Under the pieces are notes generated by a model. That model had not been told where the DNA came from. It saw nothing but the letters and a program-made list of their open reading frames with translations, and ran no database searches. Shown here piece after piece: positions 38,638 through 47,651 of a stretch of DNA of 64,000 nt. Numbering within the stretch: position 1 is the stretch's first letter; each line of letters opens with the position of its first letter. The stretch spans positions 248,001-312,000 of the forward strand of contig WRAP01000001.1 in the NCBI GenBank assembly GCA_009780135.1, written 5' to 3'. The stretch comes from Bacillota bacterium. Its GTDB lineage: Bacteria > Bacillota > Clostridia > Christensenellales > Pumilibacteraceae. Position numbers and translations under genes: made by a program.

Positions 38638-40008
38638 ATGAAAATATCAAGCGTTAAAAAGGGCTCTATAGCGAGTAAACTCAAAATTAAAGCGGGCGAT
38701 ACTGTTTTAAGCATAGGTGGTTATCCAATAGAGGATATTTTGGACTATCATTTTTTTGATGCTGGTAGAGAATTTTTATTGCAGATTTTAAATGGCGATA
38801 ACGGGGAAGTTAGAGATATAGAAGTTGTTAAAAAAAACGATAAACCGTTTGGGCTTGAGTTTTTAGACGAGGGCATTGAGGTTAAGCGTTGCCATAATAG
38901 CTGTATTTTTTGCTTTATAAATCAACTACCTAAGGACAAGCCACTTAGGGAAACGCTTTTGGTTAAAGACGATGATTACCGCTATAGTTTTCTTAACGGC
39001 ACATACATAACGCTTAGCAATACTTCCGCTAATGAAATAGAGCGAATTAAACGCATAAAATTGTCGCCGTTATATATTAGCGTACATACAACCAATCCTG
39101 TTCTGCGTGGCAGAATGTTGGGGCATAAAAAGGAAGTTCCGATTTTAGAGCAGTTGAAGGAGTTGTATGACTGTGGAATTAGGTTTCATACACAGATTGT
39201 TTATTGTCCTGGAGTTAATGAGGATATAGAAAAAACAGCGAGAGATTTAGCACCGATAGCACTTAGCTTGGCTGTTGTACCTGTAGGGCTAACTAAAGAT
39301 AAAAACCCCGATATGAAACTTGTTAGTTCGCAAAACGCTACAGATGTGTTGAGTTTGGTTGAGAGGTTACAAGAAGAATTTATAGAAGAATACGGCACTA
39401 ACTTTATTTGGGCTTCGGACGAATTTTATTTGCTAGCAAGTAAAGAATTTGATGAGCCTGACTTTTACGAGGATTATCCACAAATAGAAAACGGAGTCGG
39501 ATTATTCGGTCAATTTAACGAATCCTATCAGGCGACACTAGAACAAAAAGCAAAATTTATAACAAAAAGGTTTGGTAAAGAGCAAAAATATATTAAACTG
39601 TCAACTCCTAAACAAATTCTTATTGTTACAGGCACAAGTGCAAGCGGATTTATAACACAAAAAACAAACGAGCTTATGGCTCTTTGCAATCAAAAAGCAA
39701 ATTATTTTGATATAAAAGTAATCCCGATAGAAAATAAGTTTTTTGGAAATTCTGTAACAGTAGCAGGGCTTTTGGTTGGTGAGGATATTTTAGATGGTTT
39801 GCAAAAATATTTATCCGTAAATCAAATAGATAAATCTAACACCATTGTATTAGTACCAAGTGTCTGTTTTAGAGAAGACAAAGACGAATTTTTAGATTCA
39901 AAATCGCTAGAGTGGTTACAAGCCGAATTAGCTATCAAAGTACAAAAATCCGAAGCCAGCGGAGAAGGTTTTGTAAATGTAATACTAGAAGAAGGAAGCA
40001 GGAAATAA
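38638..40008 (+). CDS. DUF512 family PDZ/radical SAM-like protein
   Basis: PDZ-like N-term, RCHNSCIFCFINQLPKDKPLRETLLVKDDDYRYSFLNGTYITLSN; upstream of der as in many Clostridia. Confidence 0.92.
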   Translation: MKISSVKKGSIASKLKIKAGDTVLSIGGYPIEDILDYHFFDAGREFLLQILNGDNGEVRDIEVVKKNDKPFGLEFLDEGIEVKRCHNSCIFCFINQLPKDKPLRETLLVKDDDYRYSFLNGTYITLSNTSANEIERIKRIKLSPLYISVHTTNPVLRGRMLGHKKEVPILEQLKELYDCGIRFHTQIVYCPGVNEDIEKTARDLAPIALSLAVVPVGLTKDKNPDMKLVSSQNATDVLSLVERLQEEFIEEYGTNFIWASDEFYLLASKEFDEPDFYEDYPQIENGVGLFGQFNESYQATLEQKAKFITKRFGKEQKYIKLSTPKQILIVTGTSASGFITQKTNELMALCNQKANYFDIKVIPIENKFFGNSVTVAGLLVGEDILDGLQKYLSVNQIDKSNTIVLVPSVCFREDKDEFLDSKSLEWLQAELAIKVQKSEASGEGFVNVILEEGSRK

Positions 40009-40010
40009 AA

Positions 40011-40751
40011 ATGAATTTTTCAATTGTAGATAAATTACAGAAAAAACTTAAAAGTTTTCGACCATTAAATCAAGCAGAGGTAAATCGTTTGCGTGAGGAG
40101 TTTGTAATAGAAAACACCTATAATTCTAACGCAATAGAGGGTAATAGCTTAACACTTAGAGAAACGGCTCTTGTGCTAGAGGGTGTAACTATAGGCGAAA
40201 AACCGCTTAAAGACCACCTAGAAGCAATAGGTCATAAAGAGGCTTTCAGTTTGGTATTTGAGTTAGCTAAGCAAGAAATTTCTATAAACGAAAATATTAT
40301 TAAACAAATTCACTCACTTGTTATGATGAACGATCGCCAAAACGCAGGAGTTTATCGCAAATTACCTGTGCGAATTACGGGAGCGGTGCATACTCCGACA
40401 CAACCGCATCAAATTTTGGAACAAATGGAAAGGCTAATAGCAGGTTTTGCTGTACTTAAAAAGGATAAGCACATTTTAGAAGCGATAGCAGAATTTCATT
40501 TGCGGTTTGAAGGAATTCATCCGTTTTTAGACGGCAACGGCAGAACAGGCAGACTTATAATAAATCTACAGCTTATTCAAGCAGGATTTTTGCCGATAAA
40601 TATAAAATATGCCGATAGGCGAAAATATTACGAATGCTTCGACGATTATTACGGCGATAAAAAAACCGCGGAAATGCTAACTAATCTAATTATAGGTTAT
40701 CAAGTAGAGGAACTAGAAAGATATATAGGCATTATAGAGAGGAAAGAATAA
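40011..40751 (+). CDS. Fic family protein (predicted AMPylase with N-terminal inhibitory motif)
   Basis: HPFLDGNGRTGR Fic motif; SNAIEGN N-terminal inhibitory [S/T]xxxE[G/N]; ATG 2 nt after preceding stop. Confidence 0.94.
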   Translation: MNFSIVDKLQKKLKSFRPLNQAEVNRLREEFVIENTYNSNAIEGNSLTLRETALVLEGVTIGEKPLKDHLEAIGHKEAFSLVFELAKQEISINENIIKQIHSLVMMNDRQNAGVYRKLPVRITGAVHTPTQPHQILEQMERLIAGFAVLKKDKHILEAIAEFHLRFEGIHPFLDGNGRTGRLIINLQLIQAGFLPINIKYADRRKYYECFDDYYGDKKTAEMLTNLIIGYQVEELERYIGIIERKE

Positions 40752-40769
40752 AGGAGGAATTAAAAAGAA

Positions 40770-41648
40770 ATGAAAAAAATTTTAGAAGAAGGATTAGAAT
40801 TAGCTAATAAAGCCTATGATGATATTAGGCCAGTAGTGCAAGAAACCGTTGGAATTTTTGGTGCGTTTATTGGTTTTTTTAATCATGTTGTTGCGTCACC
40901 ACTACATAGATTAAATAGTAAGTTAAAAATAAAAACAAAGGCACTTGCTCAAAATTTTGAGGAAAAATATTTAGAAATACCAGAGCAATATCGTCAGGAG
41001 GCGTCTTTAAATATTTGGGGACCAACATTAGAGGCATTAAAATGGAGTTTAGATGAAGAAGAACTAAAGAAAATGTTTACTCATCTTTTAGTGAATTCTA
41101 TGGATAGTCGAATTGCTAGCAATTGCCATCCTGCTTATGTAGAAGTTATAAAGCAATTAAACAACAAAGATGCGATATTGTTAAAGACTCTAACTTTTAA
41201 TCACCCGATATCATTTCTTTTATTACAAAACCTTATAGAATTAAGTAAATCTTTAAATAGTAAAGAACATATTATTTATGAAGCTAAAACACCTTTGCCA
41301 AAATATATTACTGAAATAGAAATTGAAAACTTGAGTATTTGGGATATATCAAAAAGTTTTTCATCTCTTGAACGACTAGGAGTCCTAAAACTTGAGACCG
41401 TATTTATGGAGAGAAATTCAGAAAGAAAAAAAACATATAACGAACTTAGAAAAAATAAAGAAATCTTAGAACTCTTTAATGAAATAGCTAATTTGAACAA
41501 GGTAAACAATGTATATTTAGAATTAAATCAAATAGATACTATTTACGAATTTACAGAATTTGGCTTTGATTTTATAAGAACCTGCATTGATCTTACACAA
41601 ACAGTTTGTATTAGTGTTGCAAAAGATGCAGAAATATTAAAAACATAA
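40770..41648 (+). CDS. DUF4393/Abi-alpha-like protein
   Basis: SPLHRLNSKLKIKTKALAQNFEEKYLEIPEQYRQEASLNIWGPTLEALKWSLDEEELKKMFTHLLVNSMDSR resembles Abi_alpha family pattern. Confidence 0.75.
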   Translation: MKKILEEGLELANKAYDDIRPVVQETVGIFGAFIGFFNHVVASPLHRLNSKLKIKTKALAQNFEEKYLEIPEQYRQEASLNIWGPTLEALKWSLDEEELKKMFTHLLVNSMDSRIASNCHPAYVEVIKQLNNKDAILLKTLTFNHPISFLLLQNLIELSKSLNSKEHIIYEAKTPLPKYITEIEIENLSIWDISKSFSSLERLGVLKLETVFMERNSERKKTYNELRKNKEILELFNEIANLNKVNNVYLELNQIDTIYEFTEFGFDFIRTCIDLTQTVCISVAKDAEILKT

Positions 41649-43003
41649 TGAACACACAAAATAACAACTTAAAAAGCACAACGCATAAGCCGTTAGTGGC
41701 GATAGTGGGACGACCGAATGTTGGCAAGTCTACCTTTTTTAATAGGGTTTGCGGAAAGCGAATTTCTATTGTTAAAAATATTCCGGGGGTTACCAGAGAT
41801 AGAGTTTATGCCGATGCCGAATGGACGGGACGGGTTTTTACTCTTATCGATACAGGCGGTATCGGTATTAAAGGCGACGGCGAATTCGATGCCGAGATTA
41901 TTGATCAGGCAACAGTAGCGATAGAAACTGCCGATGTAATTATTTTTATGGTGGACGGCTTAGAGGGCATTTTGCCTGCTGATTTTGCGGTGGCTAAAAC
42001 TTTGCGTGCCAGCAAAAAACCGATTATTTTGTGTGTTAATAAACTGGATAATAACGAGCGGGATTTGACATACGATTTTTATAAATTGGGATTAGGAGAG
42101 CCGAGCGCAATATCAAGCGAGCAAGCAAAAGGGATAGGGGATTTGTTAGATAGGGTAGTCGAGCTTTTTCCTGCTTTTGAGGACGATGGGCAATTAGAGA
42201 GTGGCATAAGCATTGCGGTGGTAGGCAAGCCTAATGTAGGCAAATCTTCAATCATCAATAAAATGCTGGGTGTAGAGCGGGTTATTGTTAGTCCGATTTC
42301 GGGTACGACTAGAGATGCGATTGATACTCCGTTTACTCATAACGAGCAACAGTATACACTGATTGATACGGCGGGTTTGAGGCGAAAGCGGGGAATTGAG
42401 GATGATAGTATAGAGCGGTACGGAGTTTTAAGGAGTTTATCTGCAATTAAGCGGGCTGATATTGTATTGGTTGTTTTTAACGCAGAAGAAGAAATTAGCG
42501 AGCAGGATGTGCGTATTGCGGGGTTGGTGCACGAGGAAAATAAACCGTCCGTTATTGTTATGAATAAGTGGGACACAGTAGAAAAGGACGGCTTTACTAT
42601 AGAAAAATATCAAAAGAGATTAGATGTGGATTTGGCTTTTATGGATTATTATAAGTCGATTTATACCAGTGCCACTAGCGGAAAAAGAATTGAAAAAATT
42701 CTAGCAATCGCTTCTGAAGCATATAATAATGCTAGTAGAAGGATTACAACAGGTACTCTAAACGATATTTTATCCGATGCTATATCTATGAACGAGCCTC
42801 CTACTAAAAACGGCAGGCGATTAAAGATTTACTATGCTACGCAAGCTAGAACAAATCCTCCTAAATTTATAATAAAGGTAAATGACGAATCTCTAGTACA
42901 TTTTAGTTATAAAAGGTATCTTGAGAACTGCATAAGAAAATCCGTAGACTTTACAGGCACACCGATTCAAATCATTTTCCAAAATAAAAAGGCAGAGGAG
43001 TAA
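41648..43003 (+). CDS. der: ribosome biogenesis GTPase Der (EngA)
   Basis: Two GTPase domains (GRPNVGKSTFFN, GKPNVGKSSIIN), DTGG, NKWD; start overlaps preceding stop (TAATG). Confidence 0.97.
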   Translation: MNTQNNNLKSTTHKPLVAIVGRPNVGKSTFFNRVCGKRISIVKNIPGVTRDRVYADAEWTGRVFTLIDTGGIGIKGDGEFDAEIIDQATVAIETADVIIFMVDGLEGILPADFAVAKTLRASKKPIILCVNKLDNNERDLTYDFYKLGLGEPSAISSEQAKGIGDLLDRVVELFPAFEDDGQLESGISIAVVGKPNVGKSSIINKMLGVERVIVSPISGTTRDAIDTPFTHNEQQYTLIDTAGLRRKRGIEDDSIERYGVLRSLSAIKRADIVLVVFNAEEEISEQDVRIAGLVHEENKPSVIVMNKWDTVEKDGFTIEKYQKRLDVDLAFMDYYKSIYTSATSGKRIEKILAIASEAYNNASRRITTGTLNDILSDAISMNEPPTKNGRRLKIYYATQARTNPPKFIIKVNDESLVHFSYKRYLENCIRKSVDFTGTPIQIIFQNKKAEE

Positions 43004-43007
43004 ATGA

Positions 43008-43142
43008 ATGGTATATAAAGTTTTCTTTTTGCAAGAAAGTGAAATACTTCCGCCTATTGTAGTAATAATATGTTTTATTTATCTAGGTTATTGTTCTACG
43101 GTGGAAAGAGTTTATGCCTCAAAATATAGAAAACTTCGCTGA
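43008..43142 (+). CDS. possible 44-aa single-TM small protein
   Basis: MVYKVFFLQESEILPPIVVIICFIYLGYCSTVERVYASKYRKLR; SD agaggag 5' of ATG, immediately after der. Confidence 0.45.
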   Translation: MVYKVFFLQESEILPPIVVIICFIYLGYCSTVERVYASKYRKLR

Positions 43143-43203
43143 TATATTTTCAAAAGTTTTAATTTTATGGCATTTTTATTAAACATATATAATTCAAAAA
43201 ATT

Positions 43204-43962
43204 ATGAATATACAAGAAGTAATAATCTTAATAGCCTTATTAGTGGGCAGTTATCTTATCGGCAATATAAATTTTGCCGTGCTTATTTCTAAGCTAAAAA
43301 AGAGCGATGTGCGTAATAAGGGTAGCGGAAATCCCGGCACTATGAATATGATTAGAGAGTACGGCAAATTTATCGGTGCAATTACTCTTATAGCGGATGT
43401 TGCTAAAGGTGCGATTCCGGCACTTATCGGCTGGTATGTTGTGGGTGGAATCGGCTTTGGACAGCGTAGTTTAACAGCAGGTATTTTTATGGATGCTCCG
43501 CCGAGATTGGGGCTTTATGTAGCGGGTGTTGGTGTTATGTTGGGTCATGTTTTTCCTGTGTTTTTTAAGTTTAAGGGCGGTAAGGGGATAGCAACTGCGT
43601 TAGGTGTTGGACTAATTGCTCAACCGCTTATAGCACCTTTTGCGTTTGGTTTTGGAGCATTGTTTATTCATTTAACAAAGCTAGGAGCATTAGGTTCGTT
43701 TAGTATAATATCTATGCCGTTAGCGGTAGAAGCATTTATGCTATCTAGCGGAATGTACGAAGGGCAAGCATTATGGGGCATTCGCTTGGCTAGCATAATA
43801 ATAATATTTACAATGTTTAGCTTTACATTGTTTACTCATCGTAAAAATATTATAAATCTCTTTAGTGGTACCGAACACCGTACTCTAATTTGGGGCAAGG
43901 AAGCTAAGGCAATAAAGGAAGCAAAGCGACAAAAAGCATTAGAGGAGCAATCTAACGCATGA
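43204..43962 (+). CDS. plsY: glycerol-3-phosphate acyltransferase
   Basis: GSYLIGNINFAVLIS, GSGNPGTMNMIR, GHVFPVFFKFKGGKGIATALG. Confidence 0.95.
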   Translation: MNIQEVIILIALLVGSYLIGNINFAVLISKLKKSDVRNKGSGNPGTMNMIREYGKFIGAITLIADVAKGAIPALIGWYVVGGIGFGQRSLTAGIFMDAPPRLGLYVAGVGVMLGHVFPVFFKFKGGKGIATALGVGLIAQPLIAPFAFGFGALFIHLTKLGALGSFSIISMPLAVEAFMLSSGMYEGQALWGIRLASIIIIFTMFSFTLFTHRKNIINLFSGTEHRTLIWGKEAKAIKEAKRQKALEEQSNA

Positions 43963-45452
43963 AAAAAATAGTAATAATTGGTGCGGGAGTGTCGGGCTTA
44001 ACGGCAGGTATCTATGCCAAAAAAGCAGGCTTTGATGTCGAGATTTATGAAAAGCACTTTATGGCTGGTGGTGAGTGTGCCGGTTGGGATAGAGAGGGCT
44101 ATCATATAGACGGCTGTATTCATTGGCTAACGGGTACTAAAAATGATGGTGGCGCCTTTAATACAATGTGGCGAGAAACGGGAGCGTTGGGTGATGATGT
44201 AGAAATTGTCAAACACGATAGTTTTGGTGCGTTTGAAGCGTGTGGTTCTAGAATTGATATGAGTAGGGATTTGAGCGAATTTAAGAGTCAGCTTTTAAGT
44301 TTATCGCCCGAGGATAGAGAAGAAATAGAAATTCTTTGTGAATTTTTAGAGCAGTTTTCGGGTGTTGATGCTCCTAAAAATGCGGTAGATTTAATGAGTT
44401 TAAGAGAGCTTTTTGGATTGCTTAAAACTTCGGGCAGATTATTTAAGCTAATGAAAAAACTCAAGATGTCTACAAGAGAGTACTCGCAAAGATTTAAGAA
44501 TCCTACAATTCAAGCACTTATTAGATATTGGTTGCCACCAAATGACGATATGTCGGTAAGTTCCTTTATCGCGAGTTATGGCTCTTTTATAAATGGTTAT
44601 GCTGATGTGCCGAGGGGCGGTTCTGTAAAAATGGTGGAGCGTATGAGGGATAAGTTTTTATCGTTAGGCGGAGAGTTGTTTTTAAGTACTCCTGTAGAGA
44701 CAATGGAGGTAAATGTTAAGGATAAAAAGGCTCAAATTGTATTAAAAGATGGCTGTAAGGTCGATGCGGATTATATCATAGCATCGTGCGATGTGCATAT
44801 AACTTTTAAGTTATTAGGCAAAAAATATAATGAAAAAAAGTTTGAGCTTAGAGATAACAACGCCAATGATTATCCTCTAATGAATAGCGTACTGCATTCC
44901 TTTGCAGTAGATTATGATATGAAGAATTTGCCACAAAGTTTTACTTTTTTAGCTGATGAGAGAGTTGAAATTTATGACGAAAAGATAGGCGGATTAAGCT
45001 ATAAGTGTTATAATCACGAGCCAAGCTTTGCACCTAAGGACAAGTCTATAATGCAAGTAAATATATTTGCAGGGAGTTATGACTATTGGAAAAACTTAAA
45101 GGAATTAGGTATAGATGAATACAAACAAGCCAAGCAAGCAGGCGGTGAGATAATTATTAAAGCATTAGAGGACAAGTTACCTATATTAAAAGGTAAATTG
45201 CGTTTAATAGATGTAGCAACTCCGTTAACCTTTGAAAGATATTGCGGTGCATACAAAGGCTCGTGGATGAGCTGGGGTAAAACGCATAAATCTAAAACGC
45301 TAATGCATAACGGCAGAGTTAAGGGGATTAAAAATTTGTTTTTAGCAGGTCAGTGGCTTATGCCTCCGGGTGGTTTGCCACTAGCGATAAGCGGTAAATG
45401 GGCAGTGCAAAAAATTGCAAAAAAAGAAAAACTAGATTGGAGGAAAATATAA
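43959..45452 (+). CDS. phytoene dehydrogenase-like FAD/NAD(P)-dependent oxidoreductase
   Basis: IVIIGAGVSGLTAGIYAKKAGFDVEIYEKHFMAGGECAGWDREGYHID; C-term LAGQWLMPPGGLPLAISGKWAVQKI. Confidence 0.92.
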   Translation: MKKIVIIGAGVSGLTAGIYAKKAGFDVEIYEKHFMAGGECAGWDREGYHIDGCIHWLTGTKNDGGAFNTMWRETGALGDDVEIVKHDSFGAFEACGSRIDMSRDLSEFKSQLLSLSPEDREEIEILCEFLEQFSGVDAPKNAVDLMSLRELFGLLKTSGRLFKLMKKLKMSTREYSQRFKNPTIQALIRYWLPPNDDMSVSSFIASYGSFINGYADVPRGGSVKMVERMRDKFLSLGGELFLSTPVETMEVNVKDKKAQIVLKDGCKVDADYIIASCDVHITFKLLGKKYNEKKFELRDNNANDYPLMNSVLHSFAVDYDMKNLPQSFTFLADERVEIYDEKIGGLSYKCYNHEPSFAPKDKSIMQVNIFAGSYDYWKNLKELGIDEYKQAKQAGGEIIIKALEDKLPILKGKLRLIDVATPLTFERYCGAYKGSWMSWGKTHKSKTLMHNGRVKGIKNLFLAGQWLMPPGGLPLAISGKWAVQKIAKKEKLDWRKI

Positions 45453-45457
45453 AGAGA

Positions 45458-45844
45458 ATGATTAAAAAACCGATTACATTAGGTGTGTGTGGCGAAGTTA
45501 GTACAGTCGTTACGCACAATAACACTGCAATAGCATTAGGTAGCGGAGATTTGCCTGTTTTTTCTACACCAAGTATGATAGCCCTTATGGAGGAAGCGTC
45601 GGCGAAATTACTACAAACATTTTTAGAAGATTCTGCTAGTAGTGTTGGCACAGCTGTAAATATTGAACATTTATCTGCAAGTGGTCTAGGTGTAGCTATA
45701 ACTGCAACCGCTAAAATACAAGAAATCGACGGTAGAAAGGTTGTTTTTATTGTTACAGCAAAAGACGAAAATAATGAAATAGGAAGGGGAGTCCATACTC
45801 GTTTTATAATCGACAAAGCAAAGTTTTTGGCTAAACTAAAATAA
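45458..45844 (+). CDS. FlK/PaaI-like hotdog thioesterase
   Basis: FSTPSMIALMEEASAKLL, SVGTAVNIEHLSAS, GVHTRFIID. Confidence 0.85.
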   Translation: MIKKPITLGVCGEVSTVVTHNNTAIALGSGDLPVFSTPSMIALMEEASAKLLQTFLEDSASSVGTAVNIEHLSASGLGVAITATAKIQEIDGRKVVFIVTAKDENNEIGRGVHTRFIIDKAKFLAKLK

Positions 45845-45915
45845 AAACAGTCGCCTCAGATTCTTTTTCTTTAATTTTCTTAGTATGCCAGGCAGAATAA
45901 AAAAATTATTATTTC

Positions 45916-46737
45916 ATGTTATATTTTATTGCAACACCAATAGGTAATCTAAAGGAGATTACTATTAGAGCAATTGAAACACTTAAAAGTGTTGATTGTA
46001 TTTATGCTGAGAACCCTCGGCATTCGTTAGCGCTACTTAACGCATATGAAATAAGTAAGCCTGTTTTTGAATATCAAAAGCATTCTGAGAAAGCTGTATC
46101 GGATGAAATTATTAAGAAAATGCAAGAGGGGAAAGTTATTGCGGTTGTAAGCGACGCAGGAACTCCGTTAATTTCAGACCCAGGTAGCATTTTAGTGCGA
46201 AAACTGATAAAAAATGACTTGTCGTACACGCTTATAAGTGGTCCATGTGCGATGATAAATGCGTTGGTACTGAGTGGACTAAACACACAGCATTTTTGCA
46301 TGGTTGGATTTTTACCGCATAAGAAATCCGATAGAATTGAGCTGATAAAGCGTTTTGTAAATGTACAAGCAACGCTAGTTTTTTACATGCCTGTACACGA
46401 CTTAAAGGCAGATATGGAGTTTTTATTTAAGTATTTAGGAGCAAGAAAAATCGCTCTTGTGCGAGAAATTAGTAAAAAATTTGAATCAGTTACACGAGGA
46501 TGTTTAGGCGAACCATTAGAAATCATTCAAAAAGGTGAATTTGTTTTAGTTGTAGAAGGTGCAATATCTGACAGTTTGTCTGATGGACAAGCTATAGAAA
46601 TTACACCAGACATTATAAAGAAAAAATTACAATCTTTAATAGATGGCGGTGTTGATAAAAAAGATGCTATTAAGTTAGTCGCCTTAGAGCTTGGACTAAA
46701 AAAATCTGCTGTATACAGCGAGAGTGTTGATATTTAA
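45916..46737 (+). CDS. rsmI: 16S rRNA (cytidine 1402-2'-O)-methyltransferase
   Basis: MLYFIATPIGNLKEITIRAIETLKSVD, VVSDAGTPLISDPG, GPCAMINALVLSGL. Confidence 0.94.
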   Translation: MLYFIATPIGNLKEITIRAIETLKSVDCIYAENPRHSLALLNAYEISKPVFEYQKHSEKAVSDEIIKKMQEGKVIAVVSDAGTPLISDPGSILVRKLIKNDLSYTLISGPCAMINALVLSGLNTQHFCMVGFLPHKKSDRIELIKRFVNVQATLVFYMPVHDLKADMEFLFKYLGARKIALVREISKKFESVTRGCLGEPLEIIQKGEFVLVVEGAISDSLSDGQAIEITPDIIKKKLQSLIDGGVDKKDAIKLVALELGLKKSAVYSESVDI

Positions 46738-46902
46738 AGATAAACAGTTACAAGAAATATGCAATAATTCAAAAAATATGGAAACTTTTTTGAGCTTTTT
46801 AGATGCTCTCAAAGAAGATTTTTTTAACAAATAAAGACTCTTGGGAAAATTGTACTATATATGAGTAGAAATATCACACCACCAACTTTTCGCTCTCTTC
46901 TT

Positions 46903-46936
46903 AACTATGCACAAAAGCTGTCTTTTGTGCATAGTT
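46903..46936. repeat. 15-bp perfect palindrome with 4-nt loop
   Basis: AACTATGCACAAAAG-CTGT-CTTTTGTGCATAGTT. Confidence 0.92.
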
Positions 46937-47010
46937 GTATGTTGGATATTTGTTTTGAATTAGGTCGACATAACTTGTGTTATTCCTATTTGTTGTCAAA
47001 GATTTTTCTC

Positions 47011-47039
47011 TTGACCAAATCACTCTGTTGTGCTATACT
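47011..47039 (+). promoter_or_regulatory. sigma-A promoter of tRNA-Leu
   Basis: TTGACC-17 bp-TATACT, 9 nt before tRNA 5' end. Confidence 0.85.
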
Positions 47040-47048
47040 AAAACTCTT

Positions 47049-47130
47049 GCGAAAGTGGTGGAATGGCAGACACGCACGCTTGAGGGGCGTGTGGGAAACC
47101 GTGCGGGTTCAAATCCCGCCTTTCGCACCA
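47049..47130 (+). tRNA. tRNA-Leu (anticodon GAG), CCA encoded
   Basis: Acceptor GCGAAAG/CTTTCGC, anticodon stem CACGC-TTGAGGG-GCGTG, short variable arm, T-arm GCGGGTTCAAATCCCGC, ACCA. Confidence 0.95.
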
Positions 47131-47237
47131 TGGCCACTAAGACTTTAGTATTAGTGGAGAAGCAAATAGCTTCGCTATGAAATGTGCTCCGCACATGAAA
47201 TTTACCCTATTGAGGCAAGTTAAGGAGAATAAATAAC

Positions 47238-47549
47238 ATGGAATTTTAAGTACGATTATATTTTGCCAACCGTACACGCTACCGAGGCAGTTCTATTTCA
47301 AGAAACACAATATTACTATAGATACCTATTTTATATTCCATCCTTAGAGATGCACTTGAAGAATATTTTGAACGCTATCGACAGCATGGAAATACAGAAG
47401 AATATTTTCAAAAAGTTTTAGAAAGATACAACTTTCAGTTTGAGCGACGGCATAGTATAAGCAAAAACATTGTTATTCTAAATAAAGGCGAAACTTTAGA
47501 GAGCTACTTATTAAAAAATAAAGATAAATACCCTATTTTAGTGGACTAA
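47238..47549 (+). pseudogene. decayed ~103-codon gene with two in-frame stops
   Basis: SD aaggag, ATG 47238, single frame MEF*VRLYFANRTRYRGSSISRNTILL*IPILYSILRDALEEYFERYRQHGNTEEYFQKVLERYNFQFERRHSISKNIVILNKGETLESYLLKNKDKYPILVD*; stops TAA 47247 and TAG 47319. Confidence 0.65.
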
Positions 47550-47651
47550 ATTTGTTGTATATGATACTATAATATAGTTGTTTCTTTGCGGATAAAATCT
47601 GAAAAAGCTAATAATCAAAAAATAAAAACTACATATTAAAGAGGTATAAAA

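Noticed and set aside
46861-47180. 95-aa and 67-aa ORFs across the tRNA region
   Set aside because: They run through the tRNA-Leu gene and its palindrome; spurious.
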